The notes beneath the pieces were generated by a model that saw only the letters and a program-made list of their open reading frames with translations, was not told the DNA's origin and did not search any database. A stretch of DNA of 36,543 nucleotides. It comes from Bacteroidia bacterium (GTDB lineage Bacteria > Bacteroidota > Bacteroidia > Cytophagales > Cyclobacteriaceae). Below, one piece after another: positions 16,673 to 25,143 of the stretch. The stretch is taken from NCBI GenBank assembly GCA_030425425.1, contig JAUIAO010000059.1, positions 1 through 36,543 of the forward strand, read 5' to 3'. Numbering within the stretch: the stretch's first letter is position 1; the number at the start of each line of letters is the position of its first letter. The position numbers and the translations under genes are program-made.

Positions 16673-17356
16673 GTGGTAAAAAATAATTCAATGTATCAAG
16701 GAACCACTTTTTCTGAAACCGGACTTACATCTTTTCAATCTGAAAAGTTTCCATTCCAGGAAGCCCTCTCCATCCTGGAACACTCAGGAAAGCGCCTCTA
16801 CGGAGACCACTTCCAGATTCACGAGCAGGATCACCTGGTCATCTTCAAACTCCTGGTCTATTTCCTTCGCGACAAAGAAAACGCCTCCTCATTAAGCATT
16901 TCATTCCGCAAGGGAATCCTCCTCACTGGCCCCATTGGTTGCGGTAAGACTTCTTTAATGAACCTTATGCGATACATCTCTGCAGCATATACCCATCATG
17001 TGATGAAACCCTGCCGACAGATCACCTTTGAATTTCATCGTGATGGATTTCCCGTGATCGACAAATACAGCGAACATTCATACGAACCGAAAGATGGCCA
17101 GCTGGTGCCCAAAACCTATTGCTTCGATGATCTGGGAGCAGAAAGCACCATCAAGTATTTTGGAAACGACACGAACGTAATGGCAGAAATCCTCTTGAGT
17201 AGGTATGACCAGTTTGTCAGCCAGGGAATGCTTACTCACATCACAACTAATCTAACGTCAAACCAAATCGAGGAGGCCTATGGACCAAGAGTCAGATCCA
17301 GACTCAGAGAGCAGTGCAATTTGATATCATTTAGTTCTGCTGATAAGCGTGTTTAA
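16673..17356 (+). CDS. IstB/DnaC-like P-loop ATPase of the accessory element
   Basis: This ATPase is 227 aa from a GTG at 16673, or 221 aa from the ATG at 16691, which I think more likely. Walker A is GPIGCGKT (86-93 in the longer form), Walker B YCFDDLG (149-155), and a sensor-1-like THITTNLTS appears near residue 195, followed by an arginine-rich RVRSRLRE. This order is that of DnaC/IstB-type AAA+ helicase loaders. Such genes often accompany RteC, HTH and replication-like genes in Bacteroidota elements, where they may help replication or transposition. A hairpin follows the stop. Confidence 0.75.
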   Translation: MVKNNSMYQGTTFSETGLTSFQSEKFPFQEALSILEHSGKRLYGDHFQIHEQDHLVIFKLLVYFLRDKENASSLSISFRKGILLTGPIGCGKTSLMNLMRYISAAYTHHVMKPCRQITFEFHRDGFPVIDKYSEHSYEPKDGQLVPKTYCFDDLGAESTIKYFGNDTNVMAEILLSRYDQFVSQGMLTHITTNLTSNQIEEAYGPRVRSRLREQCNLISFSSADKRV

Positions 17357-17357
17357 T

Positions 17358-17399
17358 CGTGCTTCCCTTGGAGTGCCCGACAAGGGAGCTGTCCGCACG
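17358..17399. terminator. Interrupted palindrome after the ATPase gene
   Basis: Outer arms CGTGC (17358-17362) and GCACG (17395-17399) enclose an inner 8-bp stem, TTCCCTTG (17363-17370) with CAAGGGAG (17381-17388), allowing one G-T pair. It begins two bases after the stop codon. No T-run follows, so it may be a repeat element that stops or shields transcription. Confidence 0.45.
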
Positions 17400-17579
17400 T
17401 CAGAGTAGTTGTGTAATATGATTTATTTTTCGAGTGAGGACAAACGAAGAAAATACTAATCTGAAATTCTCATAACGCGGTATTATTTATTTTGTGCAAT
17501 TTTCTAATCCAGTGTTTGAGATATTTCGCAATAACCATTTCATTTAGTTATATTTAATGTTAGATATAGTTATTTGTAA

Positions 17580-19217
17580 ATGGGAAAGAAATACCGAATA
17601 TCCAAAATATTGAAAATTGGTTCCCCTGATGCGGAAACTGATGATATTTTATTTGATACGTTTGTTCAAAGCGACTTGCTTGAAGAAATTATTGATACTA
17701 GAAGTAATAAATCCATTCTTCTAGGTCGGACAGGTTCAGGAAAAAGTGCGATTATAAAGTATATAGAAGGCAACTTTGAAGATGTAAAAAGACTAGCACC
17801 GGAAGAGTTGTCGTTAAGATTCTTAAGCAATTCTACAGTCTTAACCTATTTCAAAAGCCTAAATGTTAATCTCAACCTTTTTTTTAAAGTTCTTTGGAGG
17901 CATGTTTTTATCGTTGAATTATTGAAAATGTACTTCAGAGATGATTTTGATAAGAAATTACAAAATCGTTGGTATCATTATCTAAGAGAAAAATTCCTAA
18001 AACAAATTGGAAAAATTGATCCAAAGAAAGAAAAAGCAATTAACTATTTGGATAAATGGACTGATAATTTTTGGGAAGATACCGAATACCGTATTAGAGA
18101 GTTAACGAACTCACTTTCTAATAATTTTGCCGTTGGTGTAGGAATAAACAATTCGCATTTCAATTCTAAGGCTCAACTCGAGCAAGCCATTAAACAGAGT
18201 TCAATAGTAGATGTTAAGCACAAAGCTGAATCTATAATACACGATTCTCAAACTAAAGAACTAATTGAAATATTCAATATCATGCGAGATGATCTATTCA
18301 ATGATCATCAAAGAAAACTCTATTTGGTGGTAGATGACCTAGATAAAGAATGGATCGAAAACAGTTTCAGGTATGATCTGATTGATGCCATGGTTGAGGT
18401 TATCAAAGAATTTCGTCAATTCAATGGTGTGAAAATTGTAATTAGTTTAAGAGAGAATCTTTCAGATTTATTAAAGTTAGGTATTAATCATGCCGGTGGT
18501 CAACGAGAAAAATATAAGCCTCTTTATGCAAAATTAAGCTGGTCAGAAAATGACTTAAAAACTCTTCTTGATAGGAGGTTAAAATATGTTACTGATGATA
18601 ATTTAGATGTTAAGACGGCATTTTACGAAAAAAGAAGAAATCGAGAGACAGGATTTCAATACGTTCTTAACAGAACGTTTATGAGACCCAGAGATTTGAT
18701 TTCATACGTTAATCATGCATTTGAAAACTCTAAAAACAAAGCTTATTTCACAAAAGACATCATTTATAAAGCCGAAATCCCATATTCAATAGATCGTTTT
18801 GAAGCTTTGGAAGATGAATGGAGGGAAAACTATGGAAACATTGGTTATATCTGTAATTTTCTAAATGGCATTCATAATGGCTTCATGTTAAAAAGTCTTA
18901 CAGAAGATAGGTTTGAAGATATTTATTTAGATGACAATATTGAAAACAGTTTTAAAGGCCCTCTTTTGGATGCAGTTAAGGATTGGAAATCCAATAATAT
19001 AAATAGCATTGGATTTTTTAAGAAAATAGTCTTTTTACTTTATCATATTGGGATTTTGGGAGTTAAAAAAGGATCTAGTTTCCCGATAGCTTTTTTCTAC
19101 GATGAAATTTCCATTCGAAAGGAAGATATTTCAAACAGTAACAAGTATTTTGTACATCCATCACTTTTTTCATATTTCAAGGTAATTGACATGGATCAAT
19201 TGCCAGAATCCAACTAA
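17580..19217 (+). CDS. P-loop ATPase, Sll1717-like, in the type I RM operon
   Basis: The 545-aa protein has Walker A GRTGSGKS at residues 49-56 and Walker B LYLVVDDLDKEW at about 247-258. It has no membrane segments, unlike KAP NTPases, and no nuclease motif I recognise. The layout (FDTFVQSDLLEEI, then ILLGRTGSGKSAII) fits the family of stand-alone P-loop ATPases known as Sll1717-type, found in defence islands. The stop is 16 bases before hsdM, so it starts the operon. It may act as a sensor or regulator of the restriction system, or as an independent defence gene. The coding sequence looks A/T-richer than hsdM. Confidence 0.75.
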   Translation: MGKKYRISKILKIGSPDAETDDILFDTFVQSDLLEEIIDTRSNKSILLGRTGSGKSAIIKYIEGNFEDVKRLAPEELSLRFLSNSTVLTYFKSLNVNLNLFFKVLWRHVFIVELLKMYFRDDFDKKLQNRWYHYLREKFLKQIGKIDPKKEKAINYLDKWTDNFWEDTEYRIRELTNSLSNNFAVGVGINNSHFNSKAQLEQAIKQSSIVDVKHKAESIIHDSQTKELIEIFNIMRDDLFNDHQRKLYLVVDDLDKEWIENSFRYDLIDAMVEVIKEFRQFNGVKIVISLRENLSDLLKLGINHAGGQREKYKPLYAKLSWSENDLKTLLDRRLKYVTDDNLDVKTAFYEKRRNRETGFQYVLNRTFMRPRDLISYVNHAFENSKNKAYFTKDIIYKAEIPYSIDRFEALEDEWRENYGNIGYICNFLNGIHNGFMLKSLTEDRFEDIYLDDNIENSFKGPLLDAVKDWKSNNINSIGFFKKIVFLLYHIGILGVKKGSSFPIAFFYDEISIRKEDISNSNKYFVHPSLFSYFKVIDMDQLPESN

Positions 19218-19232
19218 CACCATTTCAATTAA

Positions 19233-20819
19233 ATGGCCAAAAAACAAACCAAACAAAAATCCATGGAAGAGACCCTCTGGGACTCTGCCAATAAACTCCG
19301 TGGTACCGTAGAATCCTCAGAATACAAACACGTAGTGCTTGGGCTTATCTTCCTCAAGTTTGCCAGTGACAAGTTTGAAGAACGACGCAATGAACTGATT
19401 GCCGAAGATCAGGAAGACTTTTTGGAGATGACGGAGTTCTACACCATGAAGAATGTCTTTTTTCTACCTCCCGAATCCCGCTGGAGTTACATCATGGAGC
19501 ACTCCAAGCAGAGCGACATTGCAATAAAGATCGATACGGCACTGCATACCGTGGAGAAAAACAACCAAAGCCTCAAAGGCGCTTTGCCGGACAATTACTT
19601 CTCTCGACTCAATATGGACGTGAGCAAACTGGCTGCCTTGCTCGATACCATCAACAACATTGACACCCTACGCGACAAACAGCAGGATATTGTTGGTAGA
19701 GTGTACGAATACTTCCTTAGCAAATTTGCCCTGGCCGAGGGAAAAGGTAAAGGCGAATTTTACACCCCAAAAAGCATTGTAAACCTCATTGCCGAAATGA
19801 TAGAGCCATACAAAGGCATCATCTATGATCCGGCTTGTGGTTCTGGTGGTATGTTCGTGCAGTCCATCAAGTTCATAGAGAGTCATCACGGCAATAAGCG
19901 AGAGGTGTCTATCTATGGTCAGGAGTACACTTCTACCACTTACAAACTAGCCAAAATGAATCTTGCCATTCGTGGCATCTCTGCCAATCTTGGTGCTGTG
20001 CCTGCTGATACCTTTGGCCGTGATCAGCACCCTGATCTGAAGGCAGATTTTATCATGGCCAACCCACCGTTTAACCAAAAGGACTGGCGGGGGCCTGATG
20101 AACTGATAGATGATCCACGATGGAAAGGATATGAAGTGCCACCAACGAGCAATGCTAATTACGGCTGGATTCTCAATATGGTGAGCAAACTCTCTCAAAA
20201 TGGCGTGGCAGGTTTCATACTTGCCAATGGCGCACTTTCCGGAGGAGGTGCAGAGTACGAGATTCGGAAAAAGCTGATCGAGAACAAGCTGGTAGAGGCG
20301 ATCGTGATCCTGCCACAAAACATGTTTTATACAACGAACATTAGCGTAACGCTGTGGATTCTGAATAACAACAAGAGAGAACGAACAATCAAAATCCCTG
20401 ATGGAGAGAGGCACTATCGTAACCGTGAAAATGAAGTGCTATTCCTGGATCTACGAGAGATTGGAGAACCTTTCGAGAAGAAATTCACTCAGTTCTCTCC
20501 TGAGCAGATCACTAGTATTGCCAAAACCTATCATGACTGGCAGCAGACCAGCGGTCATCCTGAGGCTCTCGAAGGATACCGCAATACACCGGAGTATTCA
20601 TACTCCGCCACACTGGATGAAATCAGAGCCAAAGACTACTCCCTGGTACCCAGCAAATACATCGAGTTTGTGAACCGCGATGAGAATGTGGACTTTGATG
20701 AAAAGATGACAACTCTGCAACAGGAGTTTGCTGACCTCCTGAAACAAGAACAGGACTCTAAAGATGAATTGCTTAAAGTGTTTGATAAACTTGGTTATAA
20801 AATCAGTCTTGAACCATAA
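19233..20819 (+). CDS. hsdM: Type I restriction-modification methyltransferase HsdM
   Basis: The 528-aa N6-adenine methyltransferase has an N-terminal HsdM helical domain (METLWDSANKLRG-type start, about residues 11-150). The AdoMet-binding motif YDPACGSGGMF lies near residues 198-208 and the catalytic NPPF at about 276-279. It methylates adenine in the site chosen by HsdS and forms the core of the restriction complex. It lies 16 bases after the P-loop ATPase and 8 bases before a GxxExxY gene rather than directly before hsdS. Length and motifs are intact. Confidence 0.96.
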   Translation: MAKKQTKQKSMEETLWDSANKLRGTVESSEYKHVVLGLIFLKFASDKFEERRNELIAEDQEDFLEMTEFYTMKNVFFLPPESRWSYIMEHSKQSDIAIKIDTALHTVEKNNQSLKGALPDNYFSRLNMDVSKLAALLDTINNIDTLRDKQQDIVGRVYEYFLSKFALAEGKGKGEFYTPKSIVNLIAEMIEPYKGIIYDPACGSGGMFVQSIKFIESHHGNKREVSIYGQEYTSTTYKLAKMNLAIRGISANLGAVPADTFGRDQHPDLKADFIMANPPFNQKDWRGPDELIDDPRWKGYEVPPTSNANYGWILNMVSKLSQNGVAGFILANGALSGGGAEYEIRKKLIENKLVEAIVILPQNMFYTTNISVTLWILNNNKRERTIKIPDGERHYRNRENEVLFLDLREIGEPFEKKFTQFSPEQITSIAKTYHDWQQTSGHPEALEGYRNTPEYSYSATLDEIRAKDYSLVPSKYIEFVNRDENVDFDEKMTTLQQEFADLLKQEQDSKDELLKVFDKLGYKISLEP

Positions 20820-20826
20820 TTATCTG

Positions 20827-21282
20827 ATGATGAAATATGAGGATTTGACATATAAGATTATTGGTTGCGCTATGGAAGTTCATAAACAACTAGGTAATGG
20901 ATTTCAGGAAGTGATTTATCAAAGAGCCTTAGCCATCGAAATGCAAATGCAGGGCATTGAGTTTAGTAGAGAACATGAAATGGCATTACAATACAAGGGA
21001 TATGACATTGGTACCAGGAGGGTTGACTTTTTTGTTGAAAACAAAATAATGGTTGAAATAAAAGCCCTGATAAACCTTGAGGATGTTCACCTCGCACAGG
21101 CCATGAATTATGTGGAAGCGTATGGACTTGAAATTGGTTTACTGATAAATTTTGGAGCAAAAAGCTTACAGCACAAGCGGGTTCATAACAACAGTTTCAT
21201 CCATGACGGGAATAAAAAATCAGGGAATCTGGTCAGTCATGAAAATCAAGGTTCAGACAATTTTCAAAACCCTGGGCTATGA
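20827..21282 (+). CDS. GxxExxY protein between hsdM and hsdS
   Basis: The protein is 151 aa from ATG 20827 (a second ATG follows at 20830). The family signature is clear: GCAMEVHKQLGNGFQEVIYQ contains G-x-x-E-x-x-Y-like spacing, and a later RRVDFFVENKIMVEIKA resembles a PD-(D/E)xK nuclease core (D...ExK). The frame stays open upstream into hsdM, but the start at 20827 avoids that overlap and begins where family homology begins. GxxExxY proteins have no settled function; some lie near defence or mobile genes. Its stop overlaps the hsdS start (ATGA), so it is translationally coupled to hsdS. Confidence 0.88.
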   Translation: MMKYEDLTYKIIGCAMEVHKQLGNGFQEVIYQRALAIEMQMQGIEFSREHEMALQYKGYDIGTRRVDFFVENKIMVEIKALINLEDVHLAQAMNYVEAYGLEIGLLINFGAKSLQHKRVHNNSFIHDGNKKSGNLVSHENQGSDNFQNPGL

Positions 21283-22565
21283 AATCGAACTATAGGAAGA
21301 TCGGGGAATTTATTCATTTGGTAGATGAGCGAAATAAGGATTTGGAGATCACAACCTTATTGGGCTTAAGTATCAGTAAAGTCTTTATTCCTTCAGTGGC
21401 CAATACTATTGGTTCGGACATGGCCAATTATAAAATCATTCGAAAGGGACAGTTTGCATGCAGTATTATGCAGGTTCGAAGGGATAAGAAAATGCCAGTC
21501 GCATTGCTTCAGGATTTTGAAGAGGCTATCATTTCTCAGGCTTATCCGGTTTTTGAAGTAAATGATCCACTGGAATTGGATCCTGAGTACTTGATGATGT
21601 GGATGAGCAGAAGCGAGTTTGATCGACATGCTTGTTTTCTGGCAGTGGGTGGAGTTCGTGGTAGTCTGGAATGGGAGGATTTTCTGGAAATGCCAATTCC
21701 TGTTCCCTCACTCGAAAAGCAGCGAGAGATCGTAGCGGAATATAACACAGTAGTCAACCGCATCAAACTCAACGAGCAGCTCAACGAAAAACTGGAAGAA
21801 ACCGCCCAGGCACTGTACAAGCGTTGGTTTGTAGATTTTGAGTTTCCAGTGGAGCTGTCCTCCCCTCAAGGGGAGGTGCCTGAAAGGCGGAGGGGTTACA
21901 AATCCTCCGGTGGCCACATGGTTTACAATGAAGAGCTTGGGAAAGAGATTCCTGAGGGATGGGATTTAATGAATTTATCTGAAATCTGCGAGATTACTTT
22001 TAGTAAAAGAATATATCAATCTGAGTATACTTCTGAAGGTGTGCCATTTTACCGTAGTAAGGAAATAATCTTGAAGAGCAAAGGTTTACCAATCCATAGT
22101 GCACTCTATATTTCACTTAACCGACGCAATGAAATTGTAAAGAAATTTGGTGGAATAAATGAAGGTGATATTTTATTAACAGCAGTTGGTACAATAGGAA
22201 TAAGTTATATGGTAAGTGAGAAGGATGATTTTTATTTTAAAGATGGAAATCTCTTCTGGTTTAGGTTGTTTAAAAAGAGAGGTTATAATTCCTTGATTTT
22301 CGAATGGATGCAGAATGAATTATTTGCCAATTCTTTAGAAGAAATCACATTTGGTTCCACCCAGCGTGTAATTACCACAGCTGCTGTGTATTTAATGAAG
22401 CATTTAATTCCAAAAGACCAGACTCTATTTGAATTTGATAATAGGATAAATGGTTTGCGACAATATATAGTTAATCTCAAGGAGCAGATTAGTACGCTTT
22501 ATGAAATTAAAAATCTAATCCTGTCTAAAATGACTGTAGTAGAGGAGGAGAGGGAGGTAGCCTAA
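21279..22565 (+). CDS. hsdS: Type I RM specificity subunit HsdS
   Basis: The 428-aa subunit has two target-recognition domains, about residues 1-140 and 225-390. Each is followed by a helical spacer; the first is PSLEKQREIVAEYNTVVNRI..LNEKLEETAQALYKRWFVDFEFP. It gives DNA sequence specificity to HsdM and HsdR. Residues 193-206 are encoded by a palindromic repeat inserted in frame (see the repeat at 21859-21888). Bases after that point look A/T-richer than those before, which suggests a swapped second domain. The gene starts in the GxxExxY stop codon and ends 12 bases before the SIR2 gene. Confidence 0.94.
   Translation: MKSNYRKIGEFIHLVDERNKDLEITTLLGLSISKVFIPSVANTIGSDMANYKIIRKGQFACSIMQVRRDKKMPVALLQDFEEAIISQAYPVFEVNDPLELDPEYLMMWMSRSEFDRHACFLAVGGVRGSLEWEDFLEMPIPVPSLEKQREIVAEYNTVVNRIKLNEQLNEKLEETAQALYKRWFVDFEFPVELSSPQGEVPERRRGYKSSGGHMVYNEELGKEIPEGWDLMNLSEICEITFSKRIYQSEYTSEGVPFYRSKEIILKSKGLPIHSALYISLNRRNEIVKKFGGINEGDILLTAVGTIGISYMVSEKDDFYFKDGNLFWFRLFKKRGYNSLIFEWMQNELFANSLEEITFGSTQRVITTAAVYLMKHLIPKDQTLFEFDNRINGLRQYIVNLKEQISTLYEIKNLILSKMTVVEEEREVA
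21859..21888. repeat. REP-like palindromic insert translated inside hsdS
   Basis: CCTCCCC (21859-21865) pairs with GGGGAGG (21870-21876), loop TCAA. It is followed at once by GCCT (21878-21881) pairing with AGGC (21885-21888). The pair of hairpins sits in the linker after the first spacer helix and adds about 14 residues (LSSPQGEVPERRRG) without breaking the frame. Palindromes rich in CCTCCCC are common as intergenic repeats in Bacteroidota. Confidence 0.7.
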
Positions 22566-22577
22566 AAGTATCAAAAT

Positions 22578-23711
22578 ATGGATATAGAGAAACTAAAGAA
22601 CTTAATTGAAAGCTGTCATTTGAATTTTTTGATTGGATCAGGTGCCTCAAGAAATCATCTAGGAACATTAGGCAATATTGAAGAATTATTAACTGAGCTA
22701 GCTAATTCCAAATTTGATGAAGAAAAGAAAATACTACTAGATGCTACCATAAAGTACCAATATTTCATTGTCGCTATTAAAGGGAATCTCGAGATTTTAG
22801 ATGGTGATGATGACGAATTAAATAAGACTAGAAAATCATATCAATCTTTTATTCACTCTATTAACTATTTCCTTAGAAGACGAAAGAGCAATCTTCTTTC
22901 TAAGCAAGCAAACTTGTTCACTACCAACATGGATTTGTTTCTTGAATCCACTTTGGAGCTTGAGAATGCAGAATATAATGATGGTTTTTCAGGTAAACTG
23001 AATGCTAAATATGGAACTGAAAATTTTCATAATTCAATATTCAAGTTAAGTACACATTACGATATTCGTTCTGAGGTTCCACTATTTAACCTTTTTAAGT
23101 TACATGGCAGTTTGAACTGGCTCGAATCTGAAAAGGGAATTGAATATGATTATGGTCTAAAGTCATTAAACGATATTGCTGGTATCGATTGTCCAGAGGA
23201 GGATTTTATTTCTATTCATAGTGATGAAGGGGTGCCATTAAACCTTACTGAAATCAGCTCGAAACTAGAAGAACTTGGAGTTGTAAAGAAAGAAGTACAT
23301 GAAGCCTTTCTTGCGGCCTATGATAAGTTGGTCATGATTAACCCTACAAAGGACAAGTTTGCAACAACAACCCAAAATCTTCTTTTTTATGAACTTTTAA
23401 GAATGTATTCAAATCATTTAGAACGGGAAAATTCAGTTCTATTCGTGTTTGGTTTCTCCTTTGCCGACGAACATGTACGGGAGATCACCAAGCGAGTTGC
23501 ACTAGCAAATCCAACTTTGTTGATAATCATTTTCGCCTATAATCAAGAAGCAAAAGTGAGTATTGAAGGATTAATTGGTCAAAAGTCCAATATCATAATT
23601 CTTGCTCCAGAAGAAGGTCAAGCTGGCTATACATTGGGAACCATAAATGAGAAATTTTTCAAAAATGTGATTACCAAAATTGAAGATCAAAATAAAGTAG
23701 CCAATGTCTAA
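22578..23711 (+). CDS. SIR2-like NADase-type defence protein
   Basis: This 377-aa protein has a SIR2-like fold. The Rossmann glycine motif LIGSGAS is at residues 18-24, TTNMD at 115-119 (N117, D119) and KLHGSLNW at 174-181, with H176 as candidate catalytic His. The C-terminal FGFSFADEHVREI is typical of bacterial SIR2-like defence proteins. Bacterial SIR2 partners such as Sir2-HerA deplete NAD+ upon phage infection. The next gene, overlapping by 8 bases, is HerA-like, matching that two-gene arrangement. The pair sits inside a type I RM operon. Confidence 0.88.
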   Translation: MDIEKLKNLIESCHLNFLIGSGASRNHLGTLGNIEELLTELANSKFDEEKKILLDATIKYQYFIVAIKGNLEILDGDDDELNKTRKSYQSFIHSINYFLRRRKSNLLSKQANLFTTNMDLFLESTLELENAEYNDGFSGKLNAKYGTENFHNSIFKLSTHYDIRSEVPLFNLFKLHGSLNWLESEKGIEYDYGLKSLNDIAGIDCPEEDFISIHSDEGVPLNLTEISSKLEELGVVKKEVHEAFLAAYDKLVMINPTKDKFATTTQNLLFYELLRMYSNHLERENSVLFVFGFSFADEHVREITKRVALANPTLLIIIFAYNQEAKVSIEGLIGQKSNIIILAPEEGQAGYTLGTINEKFFKNVITKIEDQNKVANV

Positions 23712-25143
23712 AAATACTCTCGAAATAGAGGATGTTCTTAGGGTAGGAAAGGTTGTTTCTGTAAAGGGACGATCCATCGAAGTGTTGGTTGATAAATCAA
23801 AAAACGGGTCTCATTTACTCTACAACGGAGAATTGATTAAGAATATTTCGGTAGGAAGTTATGTCAAAATTGCTAAAGGTTTCGAATCGTTCATTGGAAA
23901 AATAGAGGGAGAATATATTACTGAGGACAAGGTTTATCAGGATAAAATTTATCTTAATGAAAAAGATAAAATCAAACGAATCCTGAATATTAAACTACTC
24001 GGATACATTGAAAGTGGGAAATTCAAACAAGGAATTAAGGATCTTCCGCTAATAGATAATGAATGTTATCTGGTTTCTCAGGATGAGTTTAAGAAGGTTC
24101 ATTATTTCCTGAAAGAGATCAATGGAAAGCTCGACGAGGAGTTGGAGGTCGGACATCTTGCAAATGAAAGGGGTAAGGAAATCATTCTTGGTGTCAATAG
24201 TTTATTTGCAAGTCATATTGGAATTTTCGGCAATACTGGAAGTGGTAAGTCTTACACCTTAGCAAGTCTTTATCATCGTTTGTTCGAGAAATATAAGGAT
24301 GAACAGCGATTTAAAGAAAACGCCAAGTTTATAATAATTGACTTCAATGGGGAGTACCTAATGCCAGAAGGCGATGACAATATTATTGTACATTCAGAAT
24401 ACAAAAACACATATAATTTAAGCACTAGAAGAAATGATTCAGATAAATTTCCAATTTCTGCAAGTGAAATCAATGATGATGATTTTTGGTCAATATTCCT
24501 GACAGCAACCGACAAAACGCAAAAACCATTTTTAAAGCGCGCTCTGTCCAATGAATTTTATTTCTCAAGGTTTGATACAATTGAAAATTTCCGTTGGTGC
24601 TTAGGGAATGTAATCCAGAATCTAATTGAAAGGGGATCCGATAAAAGTGATATACTTCAGTTCCTGAGTGAAACTTCCAGTGCAATTGGTGGTAATGCTA
24701 CTCTTGAAGAAATTCGAAATGACTATTCATCTAAATTAAAATGGCATAATTCGAATACTACGTTCTATTATGAAACTCCACCCACAATTTATTTAGCTGA
24801 TCCTCAATTTAAAGGTGTGGTAATTGATCAGCCGATCAATCAGGTAAATGTCGACCTGAATAGTGTTTCTGATTTACAAAAAATCAGATTGAGAGTGGTA
24901 TTTGAGTATTATAATGAAATTGCAAAATTCGATCTTAATACTGAGCATATCTCACCTCTAATTAAACGGCTGAAGAGGATCGAAGAACTTGATAGAATTA
25001 TTACCATATCAGATGATTTCAGCGATAATTTTTTAGACATAATTTCATTATCAGATGTCAATACCTCTATGAAAAAAGTTATTCCCCTGTTAATCTGTAA
25101 GCAGGTATATGACAAAAAAAAAGCAAGCAAGAGATTCATCTAA
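23704..25143 (+). CDS. HerA-like ATPase, N-terminal part (frame broken at a 9-A run)
   Basis: This is the first 479 aa of a HerA-family DNA-translocating ATPase. A HAS-barrel-like beta region spans about residues 10-75, followed by Walker A GNTGSGKS at 176-183. The frame ends shortly after a run of nine A at 25114-25122; the last ten residues (KKKASKRFI) are junk produced by the shift. The Walker B (NIIIDEAHN) and the rest of the core lie in the next frame. With eight A the two parts would join into one protein of about 620 aa, normal for HerA. It overlaps the SIR2 gene and would be its partner. Whether the break is real, slippage-corrected or a sequencing error is open. Confidence 0.8.
   Translation: MSKNTLEIEDVLRVGKVVSVKGRSIEVLVDKSKNGSHLLYNGELIKNISVGSYVKIAKGFESFIGKIEGEYITEDKVYQDKIYLNEKDKIKRILNIKLLGYIESGKFKQGIKDLPLIDNECYLVSQDEFKKVHYFLKEINGKLDEELEVGHLANERGKEIILGVNSLFASHIGIFGNTGSGKSYTLASLYHRLFEKYKDEQRFKENAKFIIIDFNGEYLMPEGDDNIIVHSEYKNTYNLSTRRNDSDKFPISASEINDDDFWSIFLTATDKTQKPFLKRALSNEFYFSRFDTIENFRWCLGNVIQNLIERGSDKSDILQFLSETSSAIGGNATLEEIRNDYSSKLKWHNSNTTFYYETPPTIYLADPQFKGVVIDQPINQVNVDLNSVSDLQKIRLRVVFEYYNEIAKFDLNTEHISPLIKRLKRIEELDRIITISDDFSDNFLDIISLSDVNTSMKKVIPLLICKQVYDKKKASKRFI

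Larger units (their letters stand above)
16391..16690. other. Gene-poor 300-base stretch with two palindromic structures
   Basis: No credible gene is seen here. The stretch holds two strong inverted-repeat structures at 16500-16548 and 16605-16655, annotated separately. The 72-codon open frame at 16461-16679 lies over these structures and is judged accidental. Confidence 0.6.

Noticed and set aside
16461-16679. 72-codon open frame on the + strand
   Set aside because: It lies across two strong inverted repeats, has no ribosome-binding site and no recognisable protein features. It overlaps the long-form start of the ATPase gene.
19947-20414. 155-codon minus-strand frame within hsdM
   Set aside because: It is the shadow of the conserved methyltransferase domain and has no recognisable motif.
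20764-20826. Upstream extension of the GxxExxY gene into hsdM
   Set aside because: The frame is open, but the extra 21 residues overlap hsdM and precede the family's conserved start; ATG 20827 is preferred.
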